From the NCBI GenBank assembly GCA_024280155.1, contig JAJRQQ010000061.1:1-64000 (forward strand): 64,000 nt of DNA, given 5' to 3'. Shown in pieces: positions 1-8,616 of the stretch. This stretch comes from Bacteroidota bacterium. Its GTDB lineage: Bacteria > Bacteroidota > Bacteroidia > Flavobacteriales_D > Crocinitomicaceae. The notes below the pieces were generated by a model that was given only the letters and a program-made list of their open reading frames with translations, did not search any database and had not been told where the DNA came from. Made by a program: the position numbers and the translations under genes. The stretch's first letter is position 1; each line of letters opens with the position of its first letter.

Positions 1-124
1 AAGTTGTCGCTAAAATTGCATACCCTTGAGGGATTAAAAAGTTACGACCATAACCAGGTTTTACTGTAACTATTTCGTTCACGTATCCTAAGTTGTCTAC
101 GTTCTTCTTTAAAATTACTTCCAT
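1..124 (-). CDS. rplI: 50S ribosomal protein L9 (N-terminal part, runs off the window)
   Basis: Structural protein of the large ribosomal subunit. Only the first 41 codons lie in the window. Reading left from the ATG at 124-122 gives [19 protein letters not shown] followed by a [14 protein letters not shown] stretch, which is the conserved 23S-rRNA-binding N-terminal domain of L9. It follows rpsR by 29 nt, in the usual rpsF-rpsR-rplI order, so the three are probably one operon. The C-terminal half is outside the window. Confidence 0.93.
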   Translation of the reverse strand, partial: MEVILKKNVDNLGYVNEIVTVKPGYGRNFLIPQGYAILATT

Positions 125-153
125 TTTGAAAGATTTTTCCTGTTATTAATCGA

Positions 154-417
154 TTATTTCAACATATCCGCAACGTAAGGAAGTAAAGCAATGTGACGAG
201 CACGTTTGATTGCTTTATTCACTCTTCTTTGGTACTTCGCAGAAGTTCCAGTAATACGTCTTGGTAATATTTTACCTTGTTCGTTAACTAATTTTAATAA
301 AAAATCAGCGTCTTTGTAATCAATAAATTTGATTTTACTTTTCTTAAAACGACAGTATTTGTCTTTTTTGATTTCGATGTTAATCGGAGTCAAATAGCGT
401 ATATCATTTTGAGCCAT
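154..417 (-). CDS. rpsR: 30S ribosomal protein S18
   Basis: Small-subunit protein that binds 16S rRNA next to S6. The 87-residue length is normal for the family. The core reads [25 protein letters not shown], then a basic helix ([20 protein letters not shown]), which is diagnostic of S18. It lies 27 nt downstream of rpsF and just upstream of rplI on the same strand, so it should be read from the promoter ahead of rpsF. Confidence 0.97.
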   Translation of the reverse strand: MAQNDIRYLTPINIEIKKDKYCRFKKSKIKFIDYKDADFLLKLVNEQGKILPRRITGTSAKYQRRVNKAIKRARHIALLPYVADMLK

Positions 418-444
418 CTTTTCTCTTTTTTTAAGTTTAATAAA

Positions 445-798
445 TTAAGCTTCAGTTTTAACTGATTTTGCTCCTAGTCTTTTTCTGCGTGATTCAGCAT
501 ATTTAATGTGATCAGCATCCATTCTAACAGTTAGAAAACGCATAACACGTTCATCTCTTTTAAATGCAACCTCTAATTCAGCAATAGCTTCACCTGGAGA
601 TTGAAATTGTGTTAGAAAGTAAAATCCTGTAGATTTTTTTTGAATAGGGTAAGCTAATTTTTTTAGACCCCAACTTTCAGAGTGTTGTACTTTTCCACCC
701 AACGAACCGATTTGTTCTTCGAATTTCTGTACTGCTTCCTTTGCCTGCTCTTCAGACAAAACGGGAGTTAGAATGAAAACAGTTTCATAAGAATTCAT
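445..798 (-). CDS. rpsF: 30S ribosomal protein S6
   Basis: Small-subunit protein that pairs with S18 in the central domain of 16S rRNA. It starts [18 protein letters not shown] and contains the [21 protein letters not shown] segment and the [14 protein letters not shown] strand typical of S6. It is 117 residues long, with a short basic tail of the kind common in Bacteroidetes. It is the first gene of the rpsF-rpsR-rplI operon, and a good Bacteroidetes-type promoter lies about 57 nt upstream. Confidence 0.97.
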   Translation of the reverse strand: MNSYETVFILTPVLSEEQAKEAVQKFEEQIGSLGGKVQHSESWGLKKLAYPIQKKSTGFYFLTQFQSPGEAIAELEVAFKRDERVMRFLTVRMDADHIKYAESRRKRLGAKSVKTEA

Positions 799-854
799 AA
801 AATTGAATTTTTGTAAGTTAATAATTTGTTATCTTGTTACTATAAACAAGAGCG

Positions 855-883
855 CAAAGATAGAAAAGTTATTTGTAAATCAA
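855..883 (-). promoter_or_regulatory. promoter for rpsF-rpsR-rplI
   Basis: On the minus strand a TTG (complement of 881-883) is followed after 18 nt by TATCTTTG (complement of 855-862). This fits the Bacteroidetes -33/-7 consensus TTG...TAnnTTTG. The predicted start near 848 leaves a leader of about 50 nt before rpsF. Confidence 0.65.
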
Positions 884-960
884 GCGTTTTATTGAAGAAA
901 AATTACTTCACAGGAAAGAAATGAAAAGAATTAAGTTAAGGTTTTAGAAATCATTCAATC

Positions 961-1124
961 CTCTAACAATCTAAAACTCTATAACTCTATAGCTCTATAG
1001 CTCTATAGCTCTAATACTCTAACAATCTAAAGCTCTAGCACTCTAGCTACTCTAAAGCTCTAGCACTCTAGCACTCTAAAGCTCTAGCCCTCTAACACTC
1101 TAAAGTTCTAGCCCCGCCCCTCTA
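961..1124 (-). repeat. 8-nt-period NNNTAGAG repeat array at the 3' end of the MltF-like gene
   Basis: Read on the minus strand from 1124, about 20 imperfect 8-nt units of the form NNNTAGAG follow one another (TTTAGAG, GCTAGAG, CTATAGAG and so on). The first TAGAG is the TAG stop codon of the upstream gene (1124-1122). The array fills most of the 323-nt gap to rpsF. Related arrays begin at the stop codons at 50921 and 60103. There is no coding potential and no spacer/repeat alternation of the CRISPR kind. Confidence 0.8.
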
Positions 1125-2582
1125 CTCAAAAAAATCACTATAATGCTCATGTCTTTCAAAAATTTGTCGAACATAATGATAGGGTTCAATTCCTCTAACA
1201 TGACCATAACGAACAACTTTATTGTTGAAATAACGACTGTAAGTCAGTGAAAGAATCATTTTTTCAACATTATCATCCCAAACGTCTTTGTCTAAGTTGA
1301 GTACTTCTGCTAATCTTCTTGCATCGGCGACATGACCAGGACCACAGTTATAGGAAGCAATTGTAAACTTAATTCGTTGAATAGAATCGGGAACGTCATC
1401 GTATTGTTTCCAGATATTATGTAGATACTTCGTTCCAGCATGGAGACTTTGCGCTGGGTCGTGCGGGTTTTTTAAACCTAATTCACGACATGTTGCTGGC
1501 ATAATCTGCATCAATCCACCTGCGCCAACCCAAGATTTTGCATTAGGGTCGAAACGTGACTCTTGATAAACCAATGATGCCACTAGACGCCAATCCCAAT
1601 GAATTCTCTTCGCATTTTTCTTAATGAGGTCATCGTATGGGCTTAATTTGTTGGATTCTAAACTATAGAAGTCACTTTTTACACGTTTTTTATAGTTACG
1701 TGGGCTTTTGAAATATTTATTGTAAATCACGAAATAATCAACTTCTTTCTTGAACTTTTTTAGCCATTGATTTAATCTTTTATTCAGCTTTGGAGACGAA
1801 AAACGCGTTGCCCAAGCATTTCGAATTGAAAAACTTATCGGTACAGATATATCGATGTCTGGATTGTAGTTGGCAGCTACTTTTGCAATCTCATCATCAG
1901 CAACAGTGTATTTTACTTTTCCGTCAATCACCATTTGAATGATTTCATCGGTACTGTATTCTCCACTTATTGTATCAATTAATACATCTCCGCCAACTTC
2001 TTCAGAAAGGTTGTTTATTCTTGTCATGTACGCAGTATTTGCACGGATACTAACTTTTTTGCCAATCAACTCAATTGGGTCATTGATTAAATGACGTTCT
2101 ACGTTATGACGACTTATTTTTCGCCAGTTTTCTGGTTTTTTCTGTACAAGCACCTGGTGTGTTAATGAAACGTATTCTGAAAAATTAACGTAATTCTCTC
2201 GTTCTTTTGTTATCGTTAACGCAAAAGCCATTAAATCAACAGTGCCATCATTGAGCTGAGTGATGATACTATCGATGTTCTTTTCCACAACGATTTCTAG
2301 TTCAACACCTAAGTCTTTTGCAAAACGTTCCAGCAACTCATACTCAAATCCCATTTCTTGTCCTTTGTATAAGAAATAAGATGTACTACTATAGACCATT
2401 GATGCTCGAAGTTTACCTTCTTTTAAAATGTCATCTAAATCATGGTTAACATCAGGTAGATGGATGTTTTCTTTTTTTGTATGGTTTGGCTCTTCGATGG
2501 TTAAATCATTTTCTCCTACATTCTCACTAGAACATGAAAAAAGAAAAGAAATTAGAATAAGAAGTATATAAAATTTTGACAT
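1122..2582 (-). CDS. MltF-like membrane-bound lytic murein transglycosylase (SBP_bac_3 + SLT)
   Basis: Periplasmic lipoprotein predicted to cleave peptidoglycan between MurNAc and GlcNAc. The N-terminus (MSKFYILLILISFLFSC) is a lipoprotein signal with the lipobox Cys at residue 17. Residues about 50-280 are an amino-acid-binding-protein-like domain (FEYELLERFAKDLGVELEIV, then DLMAFALTITKERENYVNFS). Residues about 315-480 are an SLT goose-lysozyme-like domain with the catalytic glutamate in LVYQESRFDPNAKS, followed by GAGGLMQIMPAT and the ASYNCGPGHV motif. The order and the 486-residue length match MltF. The stop codon TAG is the first unit of the NNNTAGAG repeat array. Confidence 0.9.
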   Translation of the reverse strand: MSKFYILLILISFLFSCSSENVGENDLTIEEPNHTKKENIHLPDVNHDLDDILKEGKLRASMVYSSTSYFLYKGQEMGFEYELLERFAKDLGVELEIVVEKNIDSIITQLNDGTVDLMAFALTITKERENYVNFSEYVSLTHQVLVQKKPENWRKISRHNVERHLINDPIELIGKKVSIRANTAYMTRINNLSEEVGGDVLIDTISGEYSTDEIIQMVIDGKVKYTVADDEIAKVAANYNPDIDISVPISFSIRNAWATRFSSPKLNKRLNQWLKKFKKEVDYFVIYNKYFKSPRNYKKRVKSDFYSLESNKLSPYDDLIKKNAKRIHWDWRLVASLVYQESRFDPNAKSWVGAGGLMQIMPATCRELGLKNPHDPAQSLHAGTKYLHNIWKQYDDVPDSIQRIKFTIASYNCGPGHVADARRLAEVLNLDKDVWDDNVEKMILSLTYSRYFNNKVVRYGHVRGIEPYHYVRQIFERHEHYSDFFE

Positions 2583-2695
2583 AGAATTAATGTTTTAATA
2601 GATGCTAAAAATACAAAATTCTTATTTCTTTATATGAATTGTTGAAAAGTTTAAAGTTCTGTGACTATTGTAACATTCTGAGGATTACTTTATCT

Positions 2696-2703
2696 TAATT
2701 TTG
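2696..2703 (+). promoter_or_regulatory. -7 element TAATTTTG ahead of the cytochrome gene
   Basis: An exact TAnnTTTG match lies 16 nt before the ATG at 2719. The nearest TTG (2668-2670) is 25 nt upstream, a little farther than the usual spacing, so the -33 part is uncertain. Confidence 0.45.
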
Positions 2704-2718
2704 TAAAAAAAAATAACC

Positions 2719-3687
2719 ATGAAAAAAATAATCATTCCTTCAATATTGATTTTAACCACTTTATTAACTTCGTGCAAAGAGTCTGCAGAAGTTTCAGAAG
2801 TTAATGACAATACACAAGAATTAAATCAAACGCTTTCAGACCAAGGTTTTGCTGTTCTAGAGAAAAATTGTTTCTCTTGTCATTCTCCGAATGTAAATTC
2901 TACCGAGAATATTGCGTCAACTATGGCTGAGATAAAAATGGCTTTTATCACAAAATTTGAGAATGAAGTTGATTTTTCAAAAGCCATTTCGGATTATGTT
3001 CAACATCCTTCAGATGAAAATGCTGTAGTAAAAGGTGCTTTTAAAAAATATGGAACAATGCCTCAAATGGAATTTTCAGAGGATGAACTGAAAGCAGTAG
3101 GTTATTTTGTTTTCCATTCGAATATTGAAAAAGAAAATTGGATTACTGATGTTTACCCAAAATTGAAAGCGAATTACATGGCAAATGCTTCGACAGAAAA
3201 TAAATCTTATGTCGAAAAAGGGAGAGAATATGCAATGGCAACGAAATCTGTCTTGGGTAAAAACTTAATGGGTAAAATTAAAACTGTCGGAACGGATGAA
3301 GCTTTATCTTTTTGTAATGTCAGAGCTATTTCATTGGTGGATAGTATGTCTAATGTTCAAAATGTACAGATAAAACGTGTTTCGGATAAAAATAGAAATC
3401 CAAATAATGCTGCAAATGAAATGGAATTAGCATACATTGAAGGTGCAAAAGCATTACTTTCGAGAGGTTATGAACTTAAACCTCAAACGCAAGAAATTGA
3501 TGGGAAGGTTGTTGGTTACTATCCAATTCTAACAAACAATATGTGTATGCAATGTCACGGTGAACCCGAAAAGCAAATTCTTCCTTCTACAATGGAACTT
3601 TTGAAGAAATTTTATCCAAATGATAAAGCAGCTGGGTATGGTGAGGGAGAACTCCGTGGTATTTGGGTTGTGGAAATGGAAAAGTAA
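2719..3687 (+). CDS. periplasmic c-type cytochrome lipoprotein with DUF3365 (Tll0287-like) domain
   Basis: Probable periplasmic haem-binding sensor or electron-transfer lipoprotein. The signal MKKIIIPSILILTTLLTSC has its lipobox Cys at residue 19. Residues about 45-135 form a cytochrome-c-like domain with the haem site CFSCH and a likely Met ligand near TMPQMEFSEDEL. The C-terminal half is a DUF3365 domain (SFCNVRAISLVDS, KRVSDKNRNPNNAAN) with a second CxxCH site, CMQCHGE, near residue 278. The Tll0287 family binds haem c at this position. It stands alone between a divergent gene and a bidirectional terminator. The electron partner is unknown. Confidence 0.8.
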   Translation: MKKIIIPSILILTTLLTSCKESAEVSEVNDNTQELNQTLSDQGFAVLEKNCFSCHSPNVNSTENIASTMAEIKMAFITKFENEVDFSKAISDYVQHPSDENAVVKGAFKKYGTMPQMEFSEDELKAVGYFVFHSNIEKENWITDVYPKLKANYMANASTENKSYVEKGREYAMATKSVLGKNLMGKIKTVGTDEALSFCNVRAISLVDSMSNVQNVQIKRVSDKNRNPNNAANEMELAYIEGAKALLSRGYELKPQTQEIDGKVVGYYPILTNNMCMQCHGEPEKQILPSTMELLKKFYPNDKAAGYGEGELRGIWVVEMEK

Positions 3688-3706
3688 ATTCTATAATAAA
3701 TTAAAA

Positions 3707-3737
3707 AAGAAGTCGGATAAATCTTATCTGACTTCTT
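3707..3737. terminator. bidirectional Rho-independent terminator
   Basis: A 14-bp stem (AAGAAGTCGGATAA with TTATCTGACTTCTT, one G-T wobble) and a 3-nt loop, with T-rich sequence after it on the plus strand and A-rich sequence before it. It sits between two convergent genes and can serve both. Confidence 0.8.
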
Positions 3738-3748
3738 TAGTTTTCTTT

Positions 3749-5275
3749 TTATTGTTTCAATCGAAGTAATTCTTGTTGCGTTTTATTACCAGTATTAAGT
3801 GATTTGAACATTGCTTTATCTTTAGATAAATTGTATAATTGAGGCATAAAATAATACCCTTTTTGTCCTTCTCTTTTTTCAATGACAGCTTCTCTTTTTT
3901 CAGGATATTGTTGTAAGTACAAATCATTTCTCTCAGCATAAACAGTCCAAGAAGCTTTCAATCCTTGAGAACCACCGCCAATGATAAAATAACCATCTCC
4001 AATTTCTTGCAAAATAAATAATTGAGCATAACCTCCAATTGGAGTTAAATGATAACTAGGGTTTTTGTTGATTGAATCATAATATTCAGGCAAATATACC
4101 GTAGCAGTCCCTGTTGTATCAAAAGTTACATTCCCTCGGTAAATGTTAAGGACTTCATTAGATTCTGTAGAAAAATGACGCAAAATCTTATTTTCAGGAT
4201 CCATTGGATGATCAATCATAAATGTTTTTACACCTGTTGCTCCCATATCGCCATTAGCAACAACACCGTAAGCTCCAACAACTCCTCCTAAATATCTGTC
4301 CTCCCCAATTACACCATAATAACCTTTCCCGGCAACACCAGCACCGTTTCCAATAGGAGCTATTTGGTCAAAATTTTCTCCCCAAACTGCATTTCCTTGA
4401 CTATAATTGGTTTCTCCAACAAGTCCATTGACACCGATTCCGTAAACACCATGACCACCTGTAGTTCTCAGGTTAGAACCATAAACACCTGCTGTTGCTG
4501 TCCCAGTTGATTCTACTTGTCCAGATACACCAAATGCAGCACCACTAGAGTTTCCAACAATTGCAGATGCAAGATTGGAATTAGCATTAGTAGAAGCTTG
4601 TATAGTTGAGAATGTATTGCTTGCATTTGTTGAATTTGCAATTATTGCTACTCCAGTATTTGTATTGGTTGTTCGCAAAGCAATTCCGTTAGCTGTTGGA
4701 GTTGTAATCTCAACTTCTCCAGAATTCGCAGTGATTAGTCTCCCTAATCCTGCGCCACCTTGATTATATGCGCCATTTAATGTATTTAAATTCGAAGATG
4801 TTAAATATCCAGCATCATTTGTGAATGAACTGACATTTGTTGGGGTGTTGGTTAAGTCATTGTAATCCCCACTAAAGGAATTTCCTGCGTACAAAGCATA
4901 AGGCACACTCAATAGTTCTGATGTGCCAGAAATCGTGTAACTTGTACCACCATTCAAATCCGTTTCAGATTTAATAAAATATGGTCCTTGTGACCAGTCA
5001 ATTGTAGCAAAGTTTCCTGAGACAACAGTTCCAGTACCTATTTCAAGGGTTACTAATCCATTCGTATTTGAAGTTGGAGTATGTCTCTCTATATAAACAG
5101 CTATCCCAGTTGATGAGGATTGTAGAATGCTAATTTGAATTCCAACAGGTGTATTGCTTACTAAAGCATCACTGGAATTGCGAATAACTGCTTGGTAAGT
5201 CATTTTTTGAGGTGCTTGAGCATAAAGAAAAATAATGTTCAGAGTAATCAGTAGAGTAAGTAGAGTATTTTTCAT
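3749..5275 (-). CDS. secreted phage-tail-fibre-like repeat protein
   Basis: 508 residues with a Sec signal peptide (MKNTLLTLLITLNIIFLYAQ). Residues 21-135 carry the pattern PQKMTYQAVIRNSSDALV...GIQISIL...LSVPYALYAG, seen at the N-terminus of many Bacteroidetes surface proteins. The middle (about 140-340) is rich in Gly, Ser, Thr and Asn with repeats such as NGVGVY/GVNGLVGE, resembling beta-helical tail-fibre shafts. The C-terminal part (350-490) is a more ordered domain ending in a coiled, Gln/Lys-rich tail. No T9SS sorting domain is visible. The 152-aa gene just upstream has one, and the two are 4 nt apart, so they are probably co-expressed. The exact function is not known. Confidence 0.65.
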   Translation of the reverse strand: MKNTLLTLLITLNIIFLYAQAPQKMTYQAVIRNSSDALVSNTPVGIQISILQSSSTGIAVYIERHTPTSNTNGLVTLEIGTGTVVSGNFATIDWSQGPYFIKSETDLNGGTSYTISGTSELLSVPYALYAGNSFSGDYNDLTNTPTNVSSFTNDAGYLTSSNLNTLNGAYNQGGAGLGRLITANSGEVEITTPTANGIALRTTNTNTGVAIIANSTNASNTFSTIQASTNANSNLASAIVGNSSGAAFGVSGQVESTGTATAGVYGSNLRTTGGHGVYGIGVNGLVGETNYSQGNAVWGENFDQIAPIGNGAGVAGKGYYGVIGEDRYLGGVVGAYGVVANGDMGATGVKTFMIDHPMDPENKILRHFSTESNEVLNIYRGNVTFDTTGTATVYLPEYYDSINKNPSYHLTPIGGYAQLFILQEIGDGYFIIGGGSQGLKASWTVYAERNDLYLQQYPEKREAVIEKREGQKGYYFMPQLYNLSKDKAMFKSLNTGNKTQQELLRLKQ

Positions 5276-5279
5276 GTTT

Positions 5280-5738
5280 TTAGTTTTTAATAATGATCAT
5301 GTTTTCTAGTATTTCTTCGTCCTTTTTTATTTGTAAAAAATATTTTGCCGCAGCTAATTCAGACATATTTACTATAGATGTTTCACTCGATAATTTATCT
5401 TGAAAAATTAACTTCCCATTTTCATCAACTAACTGATATTCTAAACCTGAAAAATTAGAAATTTGAATTTGAATGTCATTTGTTGTTGGGTTTGGGTATA
5501 TGGAGACCATTAGGTTGTCTTCATTGAGACCAATTGTGTTGTAAAATTCATAGGGTTGTTGATTGCCTTGGTAAATTGAACCGTTAGCATTAATTGTAGA
5601 AATATAATCAATTTGACCAATGGTATAACTAACCGAGCCATTGCTGCCATTGATATCTCCTCCAGAAGAAGTTGTGTTATTTTGAGAAAATAGGTTACTT
5701 CCCCAAAAAAGAAGAATAAAAAGAGTTATTTGTTTCAT
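5280..5738 (-). CDS. small secreted protein with type A T9SS C-terminal sorting domain
   Basis: I start this at the ATG at 5738, which gives the signal peptide MKQITLFILLFWGSNLFSQ and 152 residues. A longer reading adds 22 residues without signal character. The mature protein begins with an SGGDINGSNGSVSYTIGQI motif shared by many small Bacteroidetes exported proteins. It ends in a type A sorting domain: VSIYPNPTTNDIQIQISN, YQLVDENGKLIF, and a final MIIIKN. It is predicted to cross the outer membrane through the T9SS and be anchored or released. It is the first gene of a pair with the tail-fibre-like protein. Confidence 0.75.
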   Translation of the reverse strand: MKQITLFILLFWGSNLFSQNNTTSSGGDINGSNGSVSYTIGQIDYISTINANGSIYQGNQQPYEFYNTIGLNEDNLMVSIYPNPTTNDIQIQISNFSGLEYQLVDENGKLIFQDKLSSETSIVNMSELAAAKYFLQIKKDEEILENMIIIKN

Positions 5739-5790
5739 TGTAGTAAGTTTTGATGTGTAAATATAAATAATTTTAACGTACTTTCGTTCA

Positions 5791-6693
5791 ATGATTACCC
5801 TCAATGAACATATTGTCTCACAGCTTGAAGATAGAATACGATTCGTTGATTATTGCATCGGTGTGTTTCCTCAATTGATGACAAAAAATGCAGTAAAAAA
5901 AGCCATCAAGAGAAAAGAGTTGTTGATTAATGGGGTAGAGGCAACTACTGGCTATTGGATGAATAATGGGGATGTTGTAAAGTTGATTGATCTTGAAACT
6001 CGATTGCCAAAACCTTTTCAGTTGGCTGTTCCAATTGTGTATGAAGATGATTTTTTGGTCATTGTAAATAAACCATCTGGAATTTCAGTCAGTGGGAATT
6101 TACACAAGACTCTAGAAAATGCACTCGTTGGAAAAGTGAAGCTTTCCACAGAACTGGATGCGTTTAAATGGGCAAAACCTGTTCATCGGTTAGATTTAGC
6201 AACAAGTGGTTTGGTACTTTTTTCTAAAACTGCCACTACGCATCGAAGAATGGCAAAACAATTTGAAAACCGTGAAGTAGAAAAAGAATATCACGCAATT
6301 TTAATGGGGGCTTTGCCAAATGAAAAAGGTGTTATTCAGCAAGTAATTAATGAACAGGATGCAATGACCTTTTATGAACAGTTAAAAACAATTCCTTCTT
6401 TGCGTAGCAAACAACTTTCTTTGGTTTGCCTATCTCCTAAAACGGGAAGAACTCATCAGTTACGAATTCATTCTGCCCAGAATAGTTGCCCAATTGTTGG
6501 AGATAAAATGTATGGAGATGATAAAAATACGCTGTTACATAAAGGGTTATTCTTAGTTTCTACACGTATAAAATTTTCTCACCCGATGACCAATGAGAAA
6601 ATAGATGTTTCGATACCTATTCCGCATAAATTTATGGCATTGTTAGAACGGGAAGAAAGAAGATGGAAAAAATTTAATTCTTCGGAAACTTGA
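5791..6693 (+). CDS. RluA-family pseudouridine synthase
   Basis: Isomerises specific uridines to pseudouridine in rRNA or tRNA. An S4-like RNA-binding region occupies residues 30-75 (KKAIKRKELLINGVEAT...DVVKLID). The catalytic domain follows, with YEDDFLVIVNKPSGISVSG and the signature HRLDLATSGLVLFSKT, in which the Asp is the catalytic residue, then the GRTHQLRIHSAQ motif. At 300 residues it is full length for the RluA/RluC/RluD group, but the target base cannot be told from sequence. Its 3' end overlaps the convergent sensor kinase gene by 20 nt. Confidence 0.88.
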   Translation: MITLNEHIVSQLEDRIRFVDYCIGVFPQLMTKNAVKKAIKRKELLINGVEATTGYWMNNGDVVKLIDLETRLPKPFQLAVPIVYEDDFLVIVNKPSGISVSGNLHKTLENALVGKVKLSTELDAFKWAKPVHRLDLATSGLVLFSKTATTHRRMAKQFENREVEKEYHAILMGALPNEKGVIQQVINEQDAMTFYEQLKTIPSLRSKQLSLVCLSPKTGRTHQLRIHSAQNSCPIVGDKMYGDDKNTLLHKGLFLVSTRIKFSHPMTNEKIDVSIPIPHKFMALLEREERRWKKFNSSET

Positions 6694-7888
6694 AATGATA
6701 GCAGACACCGTTTGTTGTATCTAACTGTTTTTCACCATCCAATTGTTCAGTGAGAATGTCAATTAATTCTAGACCAAAACTAGAATGCTCTTTCGTTGGT
6801 TCTTTCCATGTACCGTTGTCGCAATAATTCAAAACAATGGAATCTTCCGAGTCAATGATTTTTATATTGATTTTGATATTCCCTTCTAATGGTTTTGCAT
6901 GTTTTAAAGTGTTGGATACAACTTCGTTAAGAAGCAATCCAACGGGTACAAGTGTTGTAAGGTCAATATCGATAATACTTGTGTCAATTATTTTTTCAAC
7001 TTCATTTTCATGCAGAGAACTCGCAAGTAAAATATCTTCAATTAATTCTTCGATGTAAGATTTTAAATCAATTCGAGTAACATCTTTGGTAGAATAAAGT
7101 TTTTGATGAATCAATGACATTGCCATTACTCGATTGATTGCTTCTTGAAAATGTTGTTTTGCTTCTTTGTTTTTCATCTCTCCACTTTGCATTCTAAGTA
7201 AAGAAATGATAATTTGAAGATTGTTTTTAACTCGGTGATGTATTTCTTTTAAAAGGTTCTCGTTCTCTCTATTTTTTGCCGAAATGATTGCATTTTGTTC
7301 TTTTAATTCATTATTTTTTTCTTTGATATTTTTTTCTGCATATTTCTGGAATTTAACAAATTGAGTTAAAAATGAAACCATAATAATGATTGCAAAAACA
7401 ATTTCTGCATAGTCTGCTGCAAGTTCTAATGGTGTTCTTTTTGTAATGGTTTCTAGATGGTTATTCAATGAGAAAGCATAGAAAATTCCGATACCGATAA
7501 TGTCTATGAAAACAAAAAACAATCCTTCTTTATTTCCTAAACCAACATACGCAACAAGAATACATGTGGGTAACCATAAAAAATCAACAAAATGTGTGTA
7601 GGATGGAAGAAGATTCAACGCTAAAAGAGGTGTAATTGTACCACCGACAGCAAAAATCCAGAATACAACTCTTATCTTCTTGGTCTTTTTTATAAAATAA
7701 AGTCCACTGATTGCTGTAAGTAAAACAAGAATTATTGTAAAAGCACCAATTGGATTTGTAATTAAATTAATGACAAGAATAATACTAAAGAAAAAGGTAA
7801 AAATAACTGCAATTCTCCATGCAAGAATGTATTTTCCTTTTTCATAGAAATCAGTAATGTCCTCGGTGTTCGGTGTAAAGATTCTCAA
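6674..7888 (-). CDS. membrane sensor histidine kinase (HisKA_2 family)
   Basis: Predicted inner-membrane signal-transducing kinase of 404 residues. The N-terminal half has five or six hydrophobic segments (about 25-175). A coiled coil leads to the HisKA_2 phosphoacceptor block EIHHRVKNNLQIIISLLRMQ near residue 213. A HATPase domain with PVGLLLNEVVSNTLKHA (N box) and a weak G box (FGLELIDILTEQLDG) ends the protein. No in-frame ATG is available, so the start is a TTG (7888-7886). No response regulator is adjacent, so this looks like an orphan. The ligand is unknown. Confidence 0.82.
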   Translation of the reverse strand: MRIFTPNTEDITDFYEKGKYILAWRIAVIFTFFFSIILVINLITNPIGAFTIILVLLTAISGLYFIKKTKKIRVVFWIFAVGGTITPLLALNLLPSYTHFVDFLWLPTCILVAYVGLGNKEGLFFVFIDIIGIGIFYAFSLNNHLETITKRTPLELAADYAEIVFAIIIMVSFLTQFVKFQKYAEKNIKEKNNELKEQNAIISAKNRENENLLKEIHHRVKNNLQIIISLLRMQSGEMKNKEAKQHFQEAINRVMAMSLIHQKLYSTKDVTRIDLKSYIEELIEDILLASSLHENEVEKIIDTSIIDIDLTTLVPVGLLLNEVVSNTLKHAKPLEGNIKINIKIIDSEDSIVLNYCDNGTWKEPTKEHSSFGLELIDILTEQLDGEKQLDTTNGVCYHFKFPKN

Positions 7889-7926
7889 TGTTAATAGTTT
7901 AGCTGCTATAAAGTTAACAAAAAATA

Positions 7927-8610
7927 CTAAATAGGTGTACCATTAATATCTGTTGTTAAAACATCACTAAAATAATCAAAGAAAGGGCGCATCACTTGAA
8001 AAGTTTTATTGGCCTCTTCCGAGAAATTCTTGTTCACAACTTCTTCGTCACTAAAATTCTTCCAAAAGATAAATTGTTTGTAACGCAATAAATCAATTTC
8101 TGGATGGTCTTTTGGGAAACCTTTTGGTGCCGTTTTTAATTTTTCACCACGAAGTTCTCCAAAAGTTGAGATAAATTCTGGAGCATTGATGATTTCTCTT
8201 AATTCTTCTGCATCAACAGCAATTTCTTGTCGAATTCTCAATAAATCTTCTTTGTTGGGCGACCAAAAACCACCTGCAATAAATGATTTGTTTCCCGGTT
8301 CAATGTGGTAATAATAACCGCCTCTTTTTTGAGAGGTTGCTCGTTTAAAACTTCCTGCCCAATGTTTTTTATAAGGAGATTTATCCTTCGAAAAACGCAC
8401 GTCTCGATAGATTCGATATAAACTTTTTTTCCCGCTGGTAGTTTCAATTTCGTCGTGAAGATTCATTTGAATGAGCAAATCATCGGCAAATTGAATCATT
8501 TTTTCAAGTTCTTCAGAATATCGTTCTTTGTTTTTTGCAAACCAATCACGATTGTTATTCTTGTTCAAATCTTTTAAAAAAGAAAGAGTCGTCTTTGAAA
8601 TTGAACCCAT
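7927..8610 (-). CDS. DUF2461 (TIGR02453) family protein
   Basis: 227-residue soluble protein of a widespread family without established function. The conserved start SKTTLSFLKDLNKNNNRDWFAKNKERY and the later motifs YRIYRDVRFSKDKSPYKKHWAG and GGYYYHIEPGNKSFIAGG are diagnostic of the family. It begins 6 nt after the end of the CLF-like gene upstream (8617) on the same strand. It may therefore be read through from the pigment operon, although the family is not restricted to such clusters. Confidence 0.82.
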   Translation of the reverse strand: MGSISKTTLSFLKDLNKNNNRDWFAKNKERYSEELEKMIQFADDLLIQMNLHDEIETTSGKKSLYRIYRDVRFSKDKSPYKKHWAGSFKRATSQKRGGYYYHIEPGNKSFIAGGFWSPNKEDLLRIRQEIAVDAEELREIINAPEFISTFGELRGEKLKTAPKGFPKDHPEIDLLRYKQFIFWKNFSDEEVVNKNFSEEANKTFQVMRPFFDYFSDVLTTDINGTPI

Positions 8611-8616
8611 GGTTAT

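Noticed and set aside
961-1124. CRISPR-like look of the repeated units
   Set aside because: Units are 8 nt and imperfect, with no spacers of regular length and no cas genes in the window.
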